Positions 45,557 through 55,022 of a DNA stretch of 64,000 nucleotides are shown piece by piece. The translations under genes and the position numbers were made by a program. Every line of letters starts with the position of its first letter. The first letter of the stretch is position 1. The notes under the pieces were generated by a model. That model was given only the letters and a program-made list of their open reading frames with translations. It was not told the origin of the DNA and searched no databases. The stretch comes from Natronorubrum halophilum (GTDB lineage Archaea; Halobacteriota; Halobacteria; Halobacteriales; Natrialbaceae): NCBI RefSeq assembly GCF_003670115.1, contig NZ_QQTY01000002.1:744001-808000 (forward strand), given 5' to 3'.

Positions 45557-46897
45557 ATGGCCGACGACGCCGACGGCCCGGTTTACTACGTGATCAGCGA
45601 CCTCCATATCGGCGGCGACGAACAGCTGGGGGAGGTCGATTTTCTGGACGAGTTGCTCGGATTTCTCGAGCGCCTGGAGACGACCGACGAGGACGCGGAG
45701 CTACTGATCAACGGCGACGCGTTCGGACTGTGGGAGTTCACCGAGGTCGACGGTCTCGAGAAGTTCGACATCCTGACCGAGCGCTACCCCGAACTGTTCG
45801 AGCAGTTGCAGGCGACCGGCGAGTCGGTCCCGATCACGCTGTTGCCGGGCAATCACGACAGCGAACTCGCCGCGTACGACGAGTACGTCGAGCGGTTGGC
45901 CGAGTACAACGTCGACCTCGTCCAGTCCGAGTCGATCACCCGGTCGATCGGCGATCGGACGATCTGGTTCGAGCACGGGCACCAGCAGGATCCGAACAAC
46001 CGATTCGAGGACTTCGGAAACGCCTACGAGACGCCGCTCGGCTACTTCTACAACACCCACGTGACGAGCCGGGCGGGCCGATTGTCCGATCGCGGGCGGT
46101 ACAACTGGTTGAAGGACGTTCAGGCGATCACGCCGACCGAGCGCGTGCCTCGCTGGCTCCTCTCGAAGTACTTCTACCGCGAAATGAATCCGCTCTTGCG
46201 CTACGCCGTGATTCCGTTTCTGTTGCTGTTCAATATCAGCGTCCTCCTCGCGGTGCTGGCGGGACTGGACGTGATGGGCATCTGGACGATGCCGGTCGCG
46301 ACGACGGATGCGGTTCTCGCCCGGTTGGGCCTGGTCGGAGAGGCCGTCCACTTCCTTCTCGTCGTGAACGTCGCTGTTGCCGGCATGATCATCCTCATCG
46401 GTATCCCGGTGTACTTCGTCCTTCGTGACGTCGGAGAGACCGTCGAGCGGTTCGGTATTTTCGAGACGGATCTCACGGTCGACCCCGAGGAGCCGTACGA
46501 GGAGGCCGCCCGGGAGGTGTTCGCCGATCGGCCGGAGACGGCGGTGTTTTGCTACGGCCACACCCATCGGCCGGGGGTCACCGAAGTCGACGGCAGGTTG
46601 CTCGTCAACACCGGAACGTGGCTCAAGCGCCTCCACCGGCGAGACGTCGTTGCCGGGGTACTCCCGCCGGTGTTCTACCCGTCGTATCAGCTGTGCGCCG
46701 TTCGCATCAGCGCCGTCCCCGACGGCGTGGCTGTCGAGTACGAGGAGATCGGAAAGCCAAGCCCCAGCGCGGAAGAGATCACCCTTACCGAGCGCCTGCT
46801 CACGCTGGGCCGGGAGCCGACACCGGAGCTGCCCGAGCGATCGGTCGTCAGCGCCCGGGTGCCGGAATCCGCGTCCGCGTCCACCGCGGACGAATGA
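45557..46897 (+). CDS. Metallophosphoesterase with two central membrane helices
   Basis: 446 residues. The calcineurin-like catalytic motifs are split around a membrane hairpin: SDLHIGGDE, GDAFGLWE, LLPGNHDSE and FEHGHQQD before it, and CYGHTHRPG after it. Two hydrophobic helices lie at about residues 215-237 and 265-290. All metal ligands are present, so it should be an active membrane-tied phosphatase or phosphodiesterase on the cytosolic face. Substrate unknown. The Ser/Ala/Glu tail is disordered. Confidence 0.85.
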   Translation: MADDADGPVYYVISDLHIGGDEQLGEVDFLDELLGFLERLETTDEDAELLINGDAFGLWEFTEVDGLEKFDILTERYPELFEQLQATGESVPITLLPGNHDSELAAYDEYVERLAEYNVDLVQSESITRSIGDRTIWFEHGHQQDPNNRFEDFGNAYETPLGYFYNTHVTSRAGRLSDRGRYNWLKDVQAITPTERVPRWLLSKYFYREMNPLLRYAVIPFLLLFNISVLLAVLAGLDVMGIWTMPVATTDAVLARLGLVGEAVHFLLVVNVAVAGMIILIGIPVYFVLRDVGETVERFGIFETDLTVDPEEPYEEAAREVFADRPETAVFCYGHTHRPGVTEVDGRLLVNTGTWLKRLHRRDVVAGVLPPVFYPSYQLCAVRISAVPDGVAVEYEEIGKPSPSAEEITLTERLLTLGREPTPELPERSVVSARVPESASASTADE

Positions 46898-46956
46898 CCG
46901 AACTCGAGCCGCGTCCGATCGACGGCGATCAGTCACTCGAGACGACCGTCCGTTCG

Positions 46957-47709
46957 TCACTCGAGTCGTCCGCCGGTTAACCGAACGACGCCGAAGACGT
47001 GCGTCTCGTCTGCGACGGCCGCCGACCGCTCGCGGAGACGCGTGTGGGCGGCGTCGATCTTCGCGTCGAGTTTCAGATGGGGCTCGTTCTCGTAGCGCAG
47101 TTTCGTCGTCGGCGGCGTCGAGAGGACGACGATCGCCCGAAAGACGGCGTTGACCGGCGGCGCGTACCACGCCTCGCTCCGAGCGGCGTTGGCGAGAACG
47201 ACGTGCCCGCCGGGACCGACGAGGTCACACCAGTCGTCGACCGCGCCGGCGGGGTCCTCGAGCATGCCGACGACGAACGTCGCGAGGAGCGCGTCGACGT
47301 CCGTTCCGGCGTCCAGCGTACCACCGTCCTCGTCGCTTCCGCCGTCATCGCCGGGCGGACCCAGCGGCGGCCGCGTCGCATCACCCCGAACGACGTGGAC
47401 GTTGTCGTACTCGACCGTCAATTCTCGCGCCCGCTCGAGGACCGGGCCGGTGAAATCGATCCCGATCACGGTTCCGTCTGAACCGACCTGCTCGCGCAGA
47501 TACGGCAGGTTCGCGCCCGTCCCGCAACCCATCTCGACGACGGTATCGCCGGGCTCGAGTCGGCAGGCGGCGGCCGCCCGTTTGCGTAGCGACGGAATAC
47601 CCGGCGTTCGACGCGCGATGACGTCGTAGAGCGCCGCCCAACGGCCGTAAAACGCCTGCGCGTCTTCGGGTCCCACGCGCGCTCGCAGCGTGGAGCGAAC
47701 TCCCGGCAT
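46957..47709 (-). CDS. Class I SAM-dependent methyltransferase
   Basis: 250 residues. GDTVVEMGCGTGANLPYLRE is SAM motif I; VIGIDFTGPVLERARELT is motif II; an acidic loop with GSDEDGGTLDAGTD interrupts before motif IV. The preceding FYGRWAALYDVIARRTPGI resembles the UbiE/phospholipid N-methyltransferase branch. It starts one base after the thiR stop, so the two genes form an operon, which would place it under ThiR autoregulation. No link to thiamine chemistry is evident in the sequence. Confidence 0.82.
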   Translation of the reverse strand: MPGVRSTLRARVGPEDAQAFYGRWAALYDVIARRTPGIPSLRKRAAAACRLEPGDTVVEMGCGTGANLPYLREQVGSDGTVIGIDFTGPVLERARELTVEYDNVHVVRGDATRPPLGPPGDDGGSDEDGGTLDAGTDVDALLATFVVGMLEDPAGAVDDWCDLVGPGGHVVLANAARSEAWYAPPVNAVFRAIVVLSTPPTTKLRYENEPHLKLDAKIDAAHTRLRERSAAVADETHVFGVVRLTGGRLE

Positions 47710-47710
47710 C

Positions 47711-48610
47711 TCAGATCAGCGAGCGGACCGTATCCGAAACCGATTCCGCGTCCGGGCCGAGGACGTAGATCAGCGGCTCGATACCCATCCCGCCGGTCTG
47801 GTATAGCACCGTCGCCGCCGGCTCGTCTTCGATCGCAGCGCCGATGCTCGAGGCGATGTCACTCGACTCGTCGAACTCGGCGATGACGTGCCCGCCCTCG
47901 GTCACCTCGGCGAGCAGATCGGGATCGTATCTGATGTTGATCGCCGCTGACGCGTCCGCGCCGTGGTTGCGTGCGGCGAGCAACACCGTCGCGACGTGTT
48001 CGGAGACGCCGAACTCGGGATCGGCCGGCACCGTCGCCTTGCCCTTGACGTCGAAGATTCGTCCCGGAACGCCCGCGACGTCGTCGACGTCCTCCGCGTC
48101 GGGGGTGCAGGCGACCAGGTTCGAACCGACCGCCGGGATCAGCCCCGCGAAGCCGCTTGCGTTCTCGAGGATGCGGAGCCCGCGCCGGAGCGAGGAGAGC
48201 ACCCGCTCGCTGGTGCGCAGATCGTTTTCGGGGTCGTGGACGCGGAAACTCGAGCCGTGATCGGCGAGTTCGGGAACGGCGTCCTCGTGAAGCTGTGCCA
48301 GCAGGTCTCCGCCGGTCTCGAGGGTCCGGATCAGCACCTCGATCTCGATCAGCGCCTGGACGGGCGTGACGTCGCCGTCTGCCAGCCCGTCGGCGAGTTC
48401 CCCGACCAGCGCCTCGACGCGTTCGTCGCCGGCGATCCGGTCGTTGGTTGCGACGTCGCCGTGGGCGTACTTCGAAACGGCGCTCTGGCTGATGCCGAGA
48501 ACCTCGGCGACCTCTCTCTGGGTGAGTCCCCGCTCGCGGAGCTCGGCCGCGAGTAGCGACCGAACCGTGGGCAGAAACTCGTCGACGACGATCTCTTCAA
48601 CGAATTGCAT
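47711..48610 (-). CDS. thiR: Thiamine-responsive transcriptional regulator (HTH + ThiN)
   Basis: 299 residues. The N-terminal HTH has LTQREVAEVLGISQSAVSKY (about residues 29-48). From about residue 130 follows a ThiN-type domain (GFAGLIPAVGSNLVACTPDA, PGRIFDVKGKATVPADPEFG, AINIRYDPDLLAEV), the thiamine-phosphate-synthase fold used here as ligand sensor. Family knowledge: archaeal ThiR proteins repress thiamine synthesis and transport genes when thiamine phosphate is present. A TATA-like GTTATCCC lies about 30 nt upstream. The motif at 48620 may be an autoregulatory site. The likely target in this window is thi4. Confidence 0.88.
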   Translation of the reverse strand: MQFVEEIVVDEFLPTVRSLLAAELRERGLTQREVAEVLGISQSAVSKYAHGDVATNDRIAGDERVEALVGELADGLADGDVTPVQALIEIEVLIRTLETGGDLLAQLHEDAVPELADHGSSFRVHDPENDLRTSERVLSSLRRGLRILENASGFAGLIPAVGSNLVACTPDAEDVDDVAGVPGRIFDVKGKATVPADPEFGVSEHVATVLLAARNHGADASAAINIRYDPDLLAEVTEGGHVIAEFDESSDIASSIGAAIEDEPAATVLYQTGGMGIEPLIYVLGPDAESVSDTVRSLI

Positions 48611-48619
48611 TTGTTATTC

Positions 48620-48629
48620 GGTGGTAGGA
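48620..48629 (-). promoter_or_regulatory. Candidate ThiR autoregulatory motif
   Basis: On the minus strand TCCTACCACC lies 9 nt before the thiR ATG (48610), downstream of its TATA-like box. It is identical to the ten bases before thi4 at 38626-38635. Confidence 0.4.
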
Positions 48630-48862
48630 CAGGGCGCGGGATAACTCTGTATCCTCGGTGCTCGCGACGGCTGGGGTCGCTTCTGGAGCCGCCGCGCGTT
48701 CGGTCGCACACGTCCATTCGCGCTCGAACGATCCCGCTCGTCACCGGCCCGGAACTGGAGCCCGCACTGGGTGTCTCCCCGGGACGGACGATCCGTCGTG
48801 GCGCTACCGCTGTGTGAGAAATGACCAAAACGTCCTATAGCAGGGTAATATACCGCCGTCAT

Positions 48863-50761
48863 ATGGCTGACGGCGATATCTCTCGACGCGAGTACGCTAA
48901 ACTGACTGCACTGGGCGGGGGTGTCGCGGCGCTCGCAGGGTGTATGGAGTTCGGCGGAACCGACGATCCATCGGACGGCGAGTCGGCGGCCGAGATCCCG
49001 CCGGCACGAATGGAGACCGCCGGGTTCGCCGCCGTGCGGCGGTTCGACAACGGGAACTACAAACGAATGCACACCTACCGCAAGCGTCGGGCGATCGAGA
49101 CGCTCCTGACCGATCCGGAGGTGCAGGCGCTCGTCGACGACTGGATCGGGAGCTTCGAGGCCTACGAGGTGCTTACCAACCACCTCGAGACGGTTAGCCT
49201 CCAGGGTCCGACGTCGCTCCGCGTCGACGAGAGCGGGTTCCCGGACGGCGAGCAGGGCGAGTTCGAGGTCACGGCGGAGAATCGACAGACGGTCTACGGC
49301 ATCGTCGATCGCCGCCGCGACCAGATCGTCGCGCTCGAGATTACCGAGCCCCAGGATATCAGCTGGACGGTGACTCAGAGCCCCTACCAGATGGCGCTGG
49401 GGGAGGCGATCCACGACGCCGAGGCGGTCCAGGACGCGTTCGGCGACATGAGCGAGCGGGAGTGGTACCCGTCCTGGAAGGGGGCGACCGGGAGTTACAC
49501 GGGACTCGCGGACCTCCCGCACGGTGCCGGCGGAACTGCGGTGATGCACGTGAAAGACGACGGCGAGTTGCAGATCGTCAGCGCGTTTATCGACGGATCG
49601 GACCCCCAACAACCGGAGATCATCGACGTCTCGATCCTCGATCGGGCCGTCGAGTACCCGCCCACCGAACTCGTCGAGACGATCGAGCCGGCCGCGGAGT
49701 CGGTGCTGGACGCGGTTCCGGGCGTTCCGACGGAGCAGCGGCCGTACTATACGGCCAACGACGGCCACCACCGGATCGAAGCGCCCGACGAGTCGTTCGA
49801 GCAGGATGAGTGGGCCGTCGAGTGGGAGCGCGCGGACGCCCAGGGGGTGACCGTCGGCGCGTCCTACCGGGACAGCCCGGTGTTCGAGGCGATGAACAGC
49901 CCGATCACGTACACGGGATACTACCTGCCCCCGCGAGAGGGGCGAAACACTCGCGAGTGGTACTTTCCGGACGACGACACCGTCTTCAGCGGCGACCTCC
50001 TCTTCTGGGACCTCCACAGCTCGGACGTCGGCGGCCCAGGACTACTCGGGAAACTCGACTTCGCCGCGCGCGCGAACGTCCCGAGCGGGTTCCAGCTGAA
50101 GACCCACTACCACTCGAGTGCGATCGGCTCCGAAAGTATCGACTTTCACTCCGGGCTCCGATTCGGCCCCTACAACTACGATCTGGCTTACGAGTTCTAC
50201 GCGGACGGGACGTTCACGCCGATCTTCCGGCGAACCGGCCCGGGTTTCCTCACGAAGTTCACCCAAAAAGTGGACGAGAACGCCGAGACCTACGGCGAGG
50301 GCGGTTCCTACGAGGAGCCCGTCGTCCAGCATTACGTCTCGACCCAGGCGATCGACGTGACGCCCGGCACCGAGGACGGAGTCGCGGTGGAACTGTTCGA
50401 CGGCGACGAGTGGACGGCACCGGAAACGGAGTTCTACCTCGAGGGCGAGCTGGGGATGATCGCCCGATTCAGCAACCCCGACGGGTCGGAGACGATCGAT
50501 ATCCCCCTCCGTGACGACCTCGAGATCGTGGTGGTTCGACGGGACGAGTCGGAGATCGGGCCGGGAGAGTATCCGGCCCATCGGCTTTCTGATGCGGAGG
50601 CCGATCTCTATCACCCGGCCCAGTACGTCGACGACCAGCCCATTCAGGGCGAACGCGTCGTCGTCTGGCTGCTCATGATCGGGGCGATCGATCAGGCGCC
50701 GTATCCGTCGGGGCTGACGAACTTCGTCACGACAGCGCGGCTGACGCTCTCGGGGTACTGA
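48863..50761 (+). CDS. Secreted copper-amine-oxidase-like protein, ligand residues altered
   Basis: 632 residues from ATG 48863 (MADGDISRREYAKLTALGGG). Tat-like signal SRREYAKLTALGGGVAALAG with lipobox Cys. The N-terminal half resembles the CAO N-domains (YPSWKGATGSYTGLADLPHG, IDVSILDRAVEYPP). The C-terminal half has FGPYNYDLAYEFYADGTFTP, where Tyr439 sits at the TPQ-precursor Tyr of NYD. The copper HxH motif reads VQH (His490) and the last His site appears replaced (GAIDQAPYP), so copper binding is doubtful. Six bases separate it from the DyP-like gene, so one operon. Family placed from memory of motifs, not by search. Confidence 0.6.
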   Translation: MADGDISRREYAKLTALGGGVAALAGCMEFGGTDDPSDGESAAEIPPARMETAGFAAVRRFDNGNYKRMHTYRKRRAIETLLTDPEVQALVDDWIGSFEAYEVLTNHLETVSLQGPTSLRVDESGFPDGEQGEFEVTAENRQTVYGIVDRRRDQIVALEITEPQDISWTVTQSPYQMALGEAIHDAEAVQDAFGDMSEREWYPSWKGATGSYTGLADLPHGAGGTAVMHVKDDGELQIVSAFIDGSDPQQPEIIDVSILDRAVEYPPTELVETIEPAAESVLDAVPGVPTEQRPYYTANDGHHRIEAPDESFEQDEWAVEWERADAQGVTVGASYRDSPVFEAMNSPITYTGYYLPPREGRNTREWYFPDDDTVFSGDLLFWDLHSSDVGGPGLLGKLDFAARANVPSGFQLKTHYHSSAIGSESIDFHSGLRFGPYNYDLAYEFYADGTFTPIFRRTGPGFLTKFTQKVDENAETYGEGGSYEEPVVQHYVSTQAIDVTPGTEDGVAVELFDGDEWTAPETEFYLEGELGMIARFSNPDGSETIDIPLRDDLEIVVVRRDESEIGPGEYPAHRLSDAEADLYHPAQYVDDQPIQGERVVVWLLMIGAIDQAPYPSGLTNFVTTARLTLSGY

Positions 50762-50767
50762 CGACGG

Positions 50768-52084
50768 ATGGGACCGCCGTCGCCACCCGTCGATCGACCG
50801 GACGCGACGACGACGGAAGGCCGGTCGCGACGAGCGATTCTGCGCGCGGCGGTTGCGACCGGCGGAGCCGCCGCGCTCGCCGCCTGTCTTAACGATGACC
50901 CGATGGTGGATGCCCCCTCGGGCATCGGGGACCCCGGCTCGCTCCCGGATCGCCAGCACGCCTGGAACGACGTGCTGGCGGAGGACCGGGACGGCAACGT
51001 CAGCCCCCCGGAACACCACGTCTTCTTGCGACTGGCGCTGTCGACGGAGCCGACTGACGCGGCCCGCGACACCGTGACGACGGCGCTCGAGGAGGTCGAA
51101 CGCGCGATCGAATGGAGCCCGGAGGGAATCCTCTTCACGCTCGGGTACACGCCCGCGTACTTCGGTCGCTTCGACGCGCCACTCGACGACGCCGTCGATC
51201 TCCCTGAACCGGATCCGATCGCCGTCCTCGCGGCCGAGAGCGACGTCAGCATCGATACGAACGACGCGCTCTTGCACCTCGCGAGCGACGACGCCGCCAC
51301 GGTGCTCGCTGTCGAAAACGCCCTGTTCAGCGACCGCGATCGACTCAACGGGCGGTCGATGTCGGTATCACTCGAGGGAGTCTTCGAGCGGACGGGTCGT
51401 CGGACGGGGTTCGTCGGACCGGGCCTGCCGGCCGACCGACAGCGCGGGCTCGAGGGCATTCCGGACGGCGAGCCGGTGCCCGAGGAGGCGCCGTTCTTCG
51501 TGGGGTTTCGGTCAGGGTTTCGATCGAGTCAGGCGACCGAAGATCGGGTGACGATTCGAGAAGGCGCCTTCGCCGGCGGATCGACGCAACACGTCGAGAC
51601 GCTCGACCTCGACCTCGACGTCTGGTTCGACGCGAACGACCACGACGAACGCGTCGCGCGCCTGTTCAGCCCCGATCACGCCGAGCGAGAAGCCGTCGGC
51701 GAGTACGGCGAGCGCCTCGGAACCGACACCGACGTCGCAGCGGTCGCAGATGCCGTCCACGACCATGCCAGCGAGCGAGGTATCGTCGGACACGCCCAGA
51801 AGCTCGCTCGAGCGCGCGAAGACGGGGATCCGGTGTTGCTCCGTCGCGACGTGAACACGACCGACGGCGACGTGTGTGGCCTCCACTTTGTCTCGCTCCA
51901 GCGAGAACTGAGCGAGTTCACCCGGGTGAGAGAAGCGATGACTGGCGACGAATTTCGACGACACGGCGTCGGCCCGCGCCAGGGGAACGGCATCCTTCGG
52001 TATATCCGCTTGCGGCGCTGGGGCGACTATCTCGTGCCGCCCCGGTCGATTCGTGCGCTTCCGACGCCGGCTCCTGAGACGTGA
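50768..52084 (+). CDS. Tat-exported DyP-like heme peroxidase-type protein
   Basis: 438 residues. SRRAILRAAVATGGAAALAAC is a Tat signal with lipobox. FVGFRSGFRSSQATEDRVTI, VGHAQKLARARED and the late GDPVLLRRDVNTTDGDVCGL with HFVSLQRELSEFTRVREAM follow the order of the dye-decolourising peroxidase/deferrochelatase family: proximal-His region, then Arg-rich loop, then GLHF strand. The catalytic GxxDG motif is not seen in its usual form. It shares an operon with the amine-oxidase-like gene and would sit on the same outer surface. Known in haloarchaea as an uncharacterised family. Confidence 0.65.
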   Translation: MGPPSPPVDRPDATTTEGRSRRAILRAAVATGGAAALAACLNDDPMVDAPSGIGDPGSLPDRQHAWNDVLAEDRDGNVSPPEHHVFLRLALSTEPTDAARDTVTTALEEVERAIEWSPEGILFTLGYTPAYFGRFDAPLDDAVDLPEPDPIAVLAAESDVSIDTNDALLHLASDDAATVLAVENALFSDRDRLNGRSMSVSLEGVFERTGRRTGFVGPGLPADRQRGLEGIPDGEPVPEEAPFFVGFRSGFRSSQATEDRVTIREGAFAGGSTQHVETLDLDLDVWFDANDHDERVARLFSPDHAEREAVGEYGERLGTDTDVAAVADAVHDHASERGIVGHAQKLARAREDGDPVLLRRDVNTTDGDVCGLHFVSLQRELSEFTRVREAMTGDEFRRHGVGPRQGNGILRYIRLRRWGDYLVPPRSIRALPTPAPET

Positions 52085-52153
52085 ATCGTCGACGGAGAGT
52101 GACCGAGCGTCCGCCGCTCGAGGAGCCGGTCCCCGGCGCGGAGGGCGAGCCGG

Positions 52154-52756
52154 TCACTCCCCGCGCTCGAGCTGGTCGCCGCCGAACTCGTCGTCGCTCT
52201 GGATGCGCGAGGCCTGCGGGCCGGCCTGATCCTGGTACTTCGAGCCGCGGTCGCTGCCGTAGGGTCGCTCGGCCTCCGTTTTGAGCTCCGTAAACGTCAG
52301 CTGCGAGATCCGCATGCCCGGCGTAAGCGCGACCGGAGCCGAACCGAGATTCGAAAGCTCGAGCGTGATCTGGCCCCGGTAGCCGGGGTCGCAGAGCCCG
52401 GCCGTCGCGTGAACGACGACCGCAAGCCGGCCGAGCGACGACCGCCCTTCGACGTGGGCGATCAGGTCCGCCGGAATCTCGACGCGCTCGTGGGTGGTTC
52501 CCAGCACGAAATCGCCGGGATGGAGGATGAAGTCGTCGCCGTCGTCGACGACCGTTTCGCTCACGTACTCGTCGACTTCGTTCTCCGAGTTCGGATGGAT
52601 ACAGGGGATGTTCGTCCGCTGGAACTCGAGGAACTCCCGGCCGAGACGGAGGTCGACGCTCGCCGGCTGAATCTGTAGTTCGGGGTCGTCGAGCGGGTCG
52701 ACGACGAGGTCACCGTCCTCGAGGCGTCGCAGGATGTCCGCGTCGGAGAGGATCAT
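52154..52756 (-). CDS. dcd: dCTP deaminase
   Basis: 200 residues. Deaminates dCTP to dUTP for dTTP synthesis (or also cleaves dUTP if bifunctional). [20 protein letters not shown], the trimer motif [20 protein letters not shown] and the active-site [19 protein letters not shown] with its Glu are all present. The C-terminus is Gln/Asp-rich. Single gene, convergent with the DyP-like gene; its promoter lies at about 52780. Confidence 0.93.
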   Translation of the reverse strand: MILSDADILRRLEDGDLVVDPLDDPELQIQPASVDLRLGREFLEFQRTNIPCIHPNSENEVDEYVSETVVDDGDDFILHPGDFVLGTTHERVEIPADLIAHVEGRSSLGRLAVVVHATAGLCDPGYRGQITLELSNLGSAPVALTPGMRISQLTFTELKTEAERPYGSDRGSKYQDQAGPQASRIQSDDEFGGDQLERGE

Positions 52757-52815
52757 ACGCGAGCAATCGAACGGCGGGGTGTAAACGATTCGGGTTCAGA
52801 CCGACGACCGGCAAC

Positions 52816-53388
52816 TCAGGCTACCGACGGGAGAATCGGGACGAGCAACAGCCCCGCACAGATCGCCGCCGCGAGCAGGGCGGTCGCCGTCGCAGTCGAT
52901 CGATCGAGGTCGAAGTCGGCCTGAAGTCCGCCCCGCCAGATGTAGGCGGCCCAGCCGCAGGCGAGCAGCGTGAGCGGAACGAACAGCCAGATATCGGTTC
53001 CGGCGGGACTCCCCGTCGAATCGGCCTCGAGCAGGACGAGCGCGTAGAGGAGGAGATTCGAGACCACCTGTCCGGCCAGCAACGGGACGAGTCCCCAGGC
53101 CGCGAGAGTCAGCGCGTCGGCCGGCTCGCCCGAAGCGCCGATCACGTATCCGAGTCCGTAGAGGACGACCGTCGGAACCACCCAGTAGAGCAACGTCGCC
53201 TCGAGGGTTTGCAGCACGAACGACACCGTCACGGGAGCGAGGTCGAAATCGCCGGTGACTCGCCAGAGGATCGCGACGGCGACGGAGCCGAGCCAGTACG
53301 CAAGCGCGAGTCCTACTGCTCGCTGCAGGGAGAACGCGTCCGTTCGGTTGAAGTACTCGCTGGGGGCAACGAGTGGCGTGTCCAACAT
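52816..53388 (-). CDS. Yip1-domain membrane protein
   Basis: 190 residues with five helices (about 25-45, 58-80, 92-115, 120-140, 168-188). [20 protein letters not shown] at the start and the helix pattern fit haloarchaeal Yip1-type proteins. Function unknown. Divergent from pth2, with about 90 bp between starts. Confidence 0.75.
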   Translation of the reverse strand: MLDTPLVAPSEYFNRTDAFSLQRAVGLALAYWLGSVAVAILWRVTGDFDLAPVTVSFVLQTLEATLLYWVVPTVVLYGLGYVIGASGEPADALTLAAWGLVPLLAGQVVSNLLLYALVLLEADSTGSPAGTDIWLFVPLTLLACGWAAYIWRGGLQADFDLDRSTATATALLAAAICAGLLLVPILPSVA

Positions 53389-53479
53389 ATTTCAGACGAA
53401 ACAGACAGGTAGTAAAACAGTTCGGGTTCGCGCTATCGCTTTCGCCGCGGCTATAGGGACCGACGTTCTCGGATCGAGC

Positions 53480-53818
53480 ATGAAACAGGCCATCGTCGCC
53501 CGCACCGACATCGGAATGGGACAGGGAAAGCTCGCCGCGCAGGTCGCTCACGCGTCGCTGTCGGCCTTCGAGAAGGCGGACAGCCAGCTCCAGAACCAGT
53601 GGAAACAGAGCGGCCAGAAGAAGGTCGTCCTGAAAGGCGAGAGCGAACGGCAACTGCACGAACTCGCCGCGATCGCCGACAGCGAGGGGATTCCGAACGC
53701 GATCGTCAGAGACGCGGGTCACACCCAACTCGAGCCCGGAACCGTCACCACGCTGGCCGTCGGCCCGGCGGCGGACGACCGCGTCGACAGCGTCACCGGC
53801 GAACTCTCGCTGTTCTGA
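53480..53818 (+). CDS. pth2: Peptidyl-tRNA hydrolase, archaeal type
   Basis: 112 residues from ATG 53480 ([20 protein letters not shown]). Frees tRNA from dropped peptidyl-tRNA. The motif [20 protein letters not shown], the [12 protein letters not shown] strand and [20 protein letters not shown] are characteristic. The frame opens upstream to 53255 but the extension is not family sequence. truD, a frequent haloarchaeal partner, lies 1.9 kb downstream. Confidence 0.94.
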   Translation: MKQAIVARTDIGMGQGKLAAQVAHASLSAFEKADSQLQNQWKQSGQKKVVLKGESERQLHELAAIADSEGIPNAIVRDAGHTQLEPGTVTTLAVGPAADDRVDSVTGELSLF

Positions 53819-53857
53819 GTTCCGCTGAAGCGACGACGGAGAGCGCGGCCTCGAGGC

Positions 53858-54457
53858 TCAGTCGCACCGGTTTCGTCGCCATTCCGCCCGCGAAATGCTG
53901 TAGCGGATGGAATCGCGGGGCTCGCCGTCGATGATGATGTCGTTCCGAATCCGGCCTTCCTTCTGCCCGCCGAAGCGGTCGACGTACGCCTCGATGGCCC
54001 GCCGTGAGGAGTCGTTCTCGGGGTCGTGCGTGACCGCGACGACCTCGAGATCGAGTCGATCGAACGCGAGCTCGAGGAGCCGTCCCGCCCGTTCGCCCGA
54101 ATAGCCGCGTCCCCAGAACGGCTTTCGAAGCCAGACGCCGAGGATCGCCAGGCGTCGCTCCCAGTCCGGATCGAGGCCGGCGAGCCCGGCCAGTTCCCCC
54201 GCGCGCTCGCCCTCCTTCGGACGGATCACGTAGGTCGCGGTCTCGCCAGCTTCGAACTGGTCGCCACACTGTTCGACCCAGTCGAACGCCTTCTTCGGCT
54301 GGGTGTAGGGCTCCCAGGTGACGTACCGCGTTATCTCCTCGATGTCCGGCGCGCCGACGCGGACGTGCTCGTACAACTCGAACGCGTCGATACCGTCGGG
54401 GTGCAGTCGCTCGTACCGGAGCCGTTCGCTCTCCATCTCGGCGGGAAATAGCGACAT
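53858..54457 (-). CDS. GNAT acetyltransferase (RimJ/RimL-like)
   Basis: 199 residues from ATG 54457. A single GNAT domain of the RimJ/L type: DIEEITRYVTWEPYTQPKKA near the front, then LAGLAGLDPDWERRLAILGV, and the CoA motif KPFWGRGYSGERAGRLLELA. Conserved DPENDSSRRAIEAYVDRFGG precedes the C-terminus. It acetylates protein N-termini or small amines; target unknown. Convergent with pth2. Confidence 0.82.
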   Translation of the reverse strand: MSLFPAEMESERLRYERLHPDGIDAFELYEHVRVGAPDIEEITRYVTWEPYTQPKKAFDWVEQCGDQFEAGETATYVIRPKEGERAGELAGLAGLDPDWERRLAILGVWLRKPFWGRGYSGERAGRLLELAFDRLDLEVVAVTHDPENDSSRRAIEAYVDRFGGQKEGRIRNDIIIDGEPRDSIRYSISRAEWRRNRCD

Positions 54458-54590
54458 AGTACGAACAGCCGGATACTCGTAGAAAAACGTATCTTTCGCG
54501 ACCGACCTGGCGCAAACTGAGTGGGGAACCCGTCCGGTTCCGTCGAGATCAATAGATACTTATCTATCCGACAACATATTTCCGGTTACA

Positions 54591-54848
54591 ATGTCAGTCC
54601 TCTCGACAGAAGACGAAGGGAAGTTCCTGATGGACGTCAGGGGCGAACAGATCGGTATCGTCACGGAGATCGATCCCATCGAACAGGTCGCCTTCGTCGA
54701 TCCCGAGCCCAGTCTCACGAACGCGTGGATCCAGAGTCTCGGGCGCGGCGACGCCGGCGAGGACGACCTCGAGATTCCGAGCGAAAACATCGAAACGATC
54801 ACCGACTCGGAGGTCCGCGTCGACGCGGACCTGAGTAGCGAAACGTAA
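54591..54848 (+). CDS. Small PRC-barrel-like protein
   Basis: 85 residues. GKFLMDVRGEQIGIVTEIDP and QVAFVDPEPSLTNAWIQSLG form the beta-strand pattern of a PRC-barrel-like fold, followed by an acidic EDDLEIPSENIETITDSEVR end. Such proteins bind partners through the barrel; no enzyme motif. A TATA-like TACTTATCTA about 32 nt upstream indicates a short or absent leader. Confidence 0.7.
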   Translation: MSVLSTEDEGKFLMDVRGEQIGIVTEIDPIEQVAFVDPEPSLTNAWIQSLGRGDAGEDDLEIPSENIETITDSEVRVDADLSSET

Positions 54849-54939
54849 CGCCGCGTCCGTCGCACGCGATGGCCGTCCGCGGACCGGTCCCCGAGACCGA
54901 CACTCTTTCGTAGCCGTCGGGTGGATTCCGTCAGTTCAG

Positions 54940-55022
54940 TATAGTAATAACTGAAAGTCAATGCACGCCCCATCGCGTAGCCGTCATGCGATGGGGTGTA
55001 AATCGTTTCAGTTGTTACTATA
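54940..55022. repeat. 83-bp MITE-like inverted repeat
   Basis: The ends TATAGTAATAACTGAAA (54940-54956) and TTTCAGTTGTTACTATA (55006-55022) match at 16 of 17 positions as inverted repeats. The centre adds CCCCATCGC (54968-54976) with GCGATGGGG (54988-54996), so the whole unit can fold into one long hairpin. No ORF inside. This fits a small non-autonomous element or a collapsed insertion sequence. It lies on the 3' end of the next gene. Confidence 0.6.
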
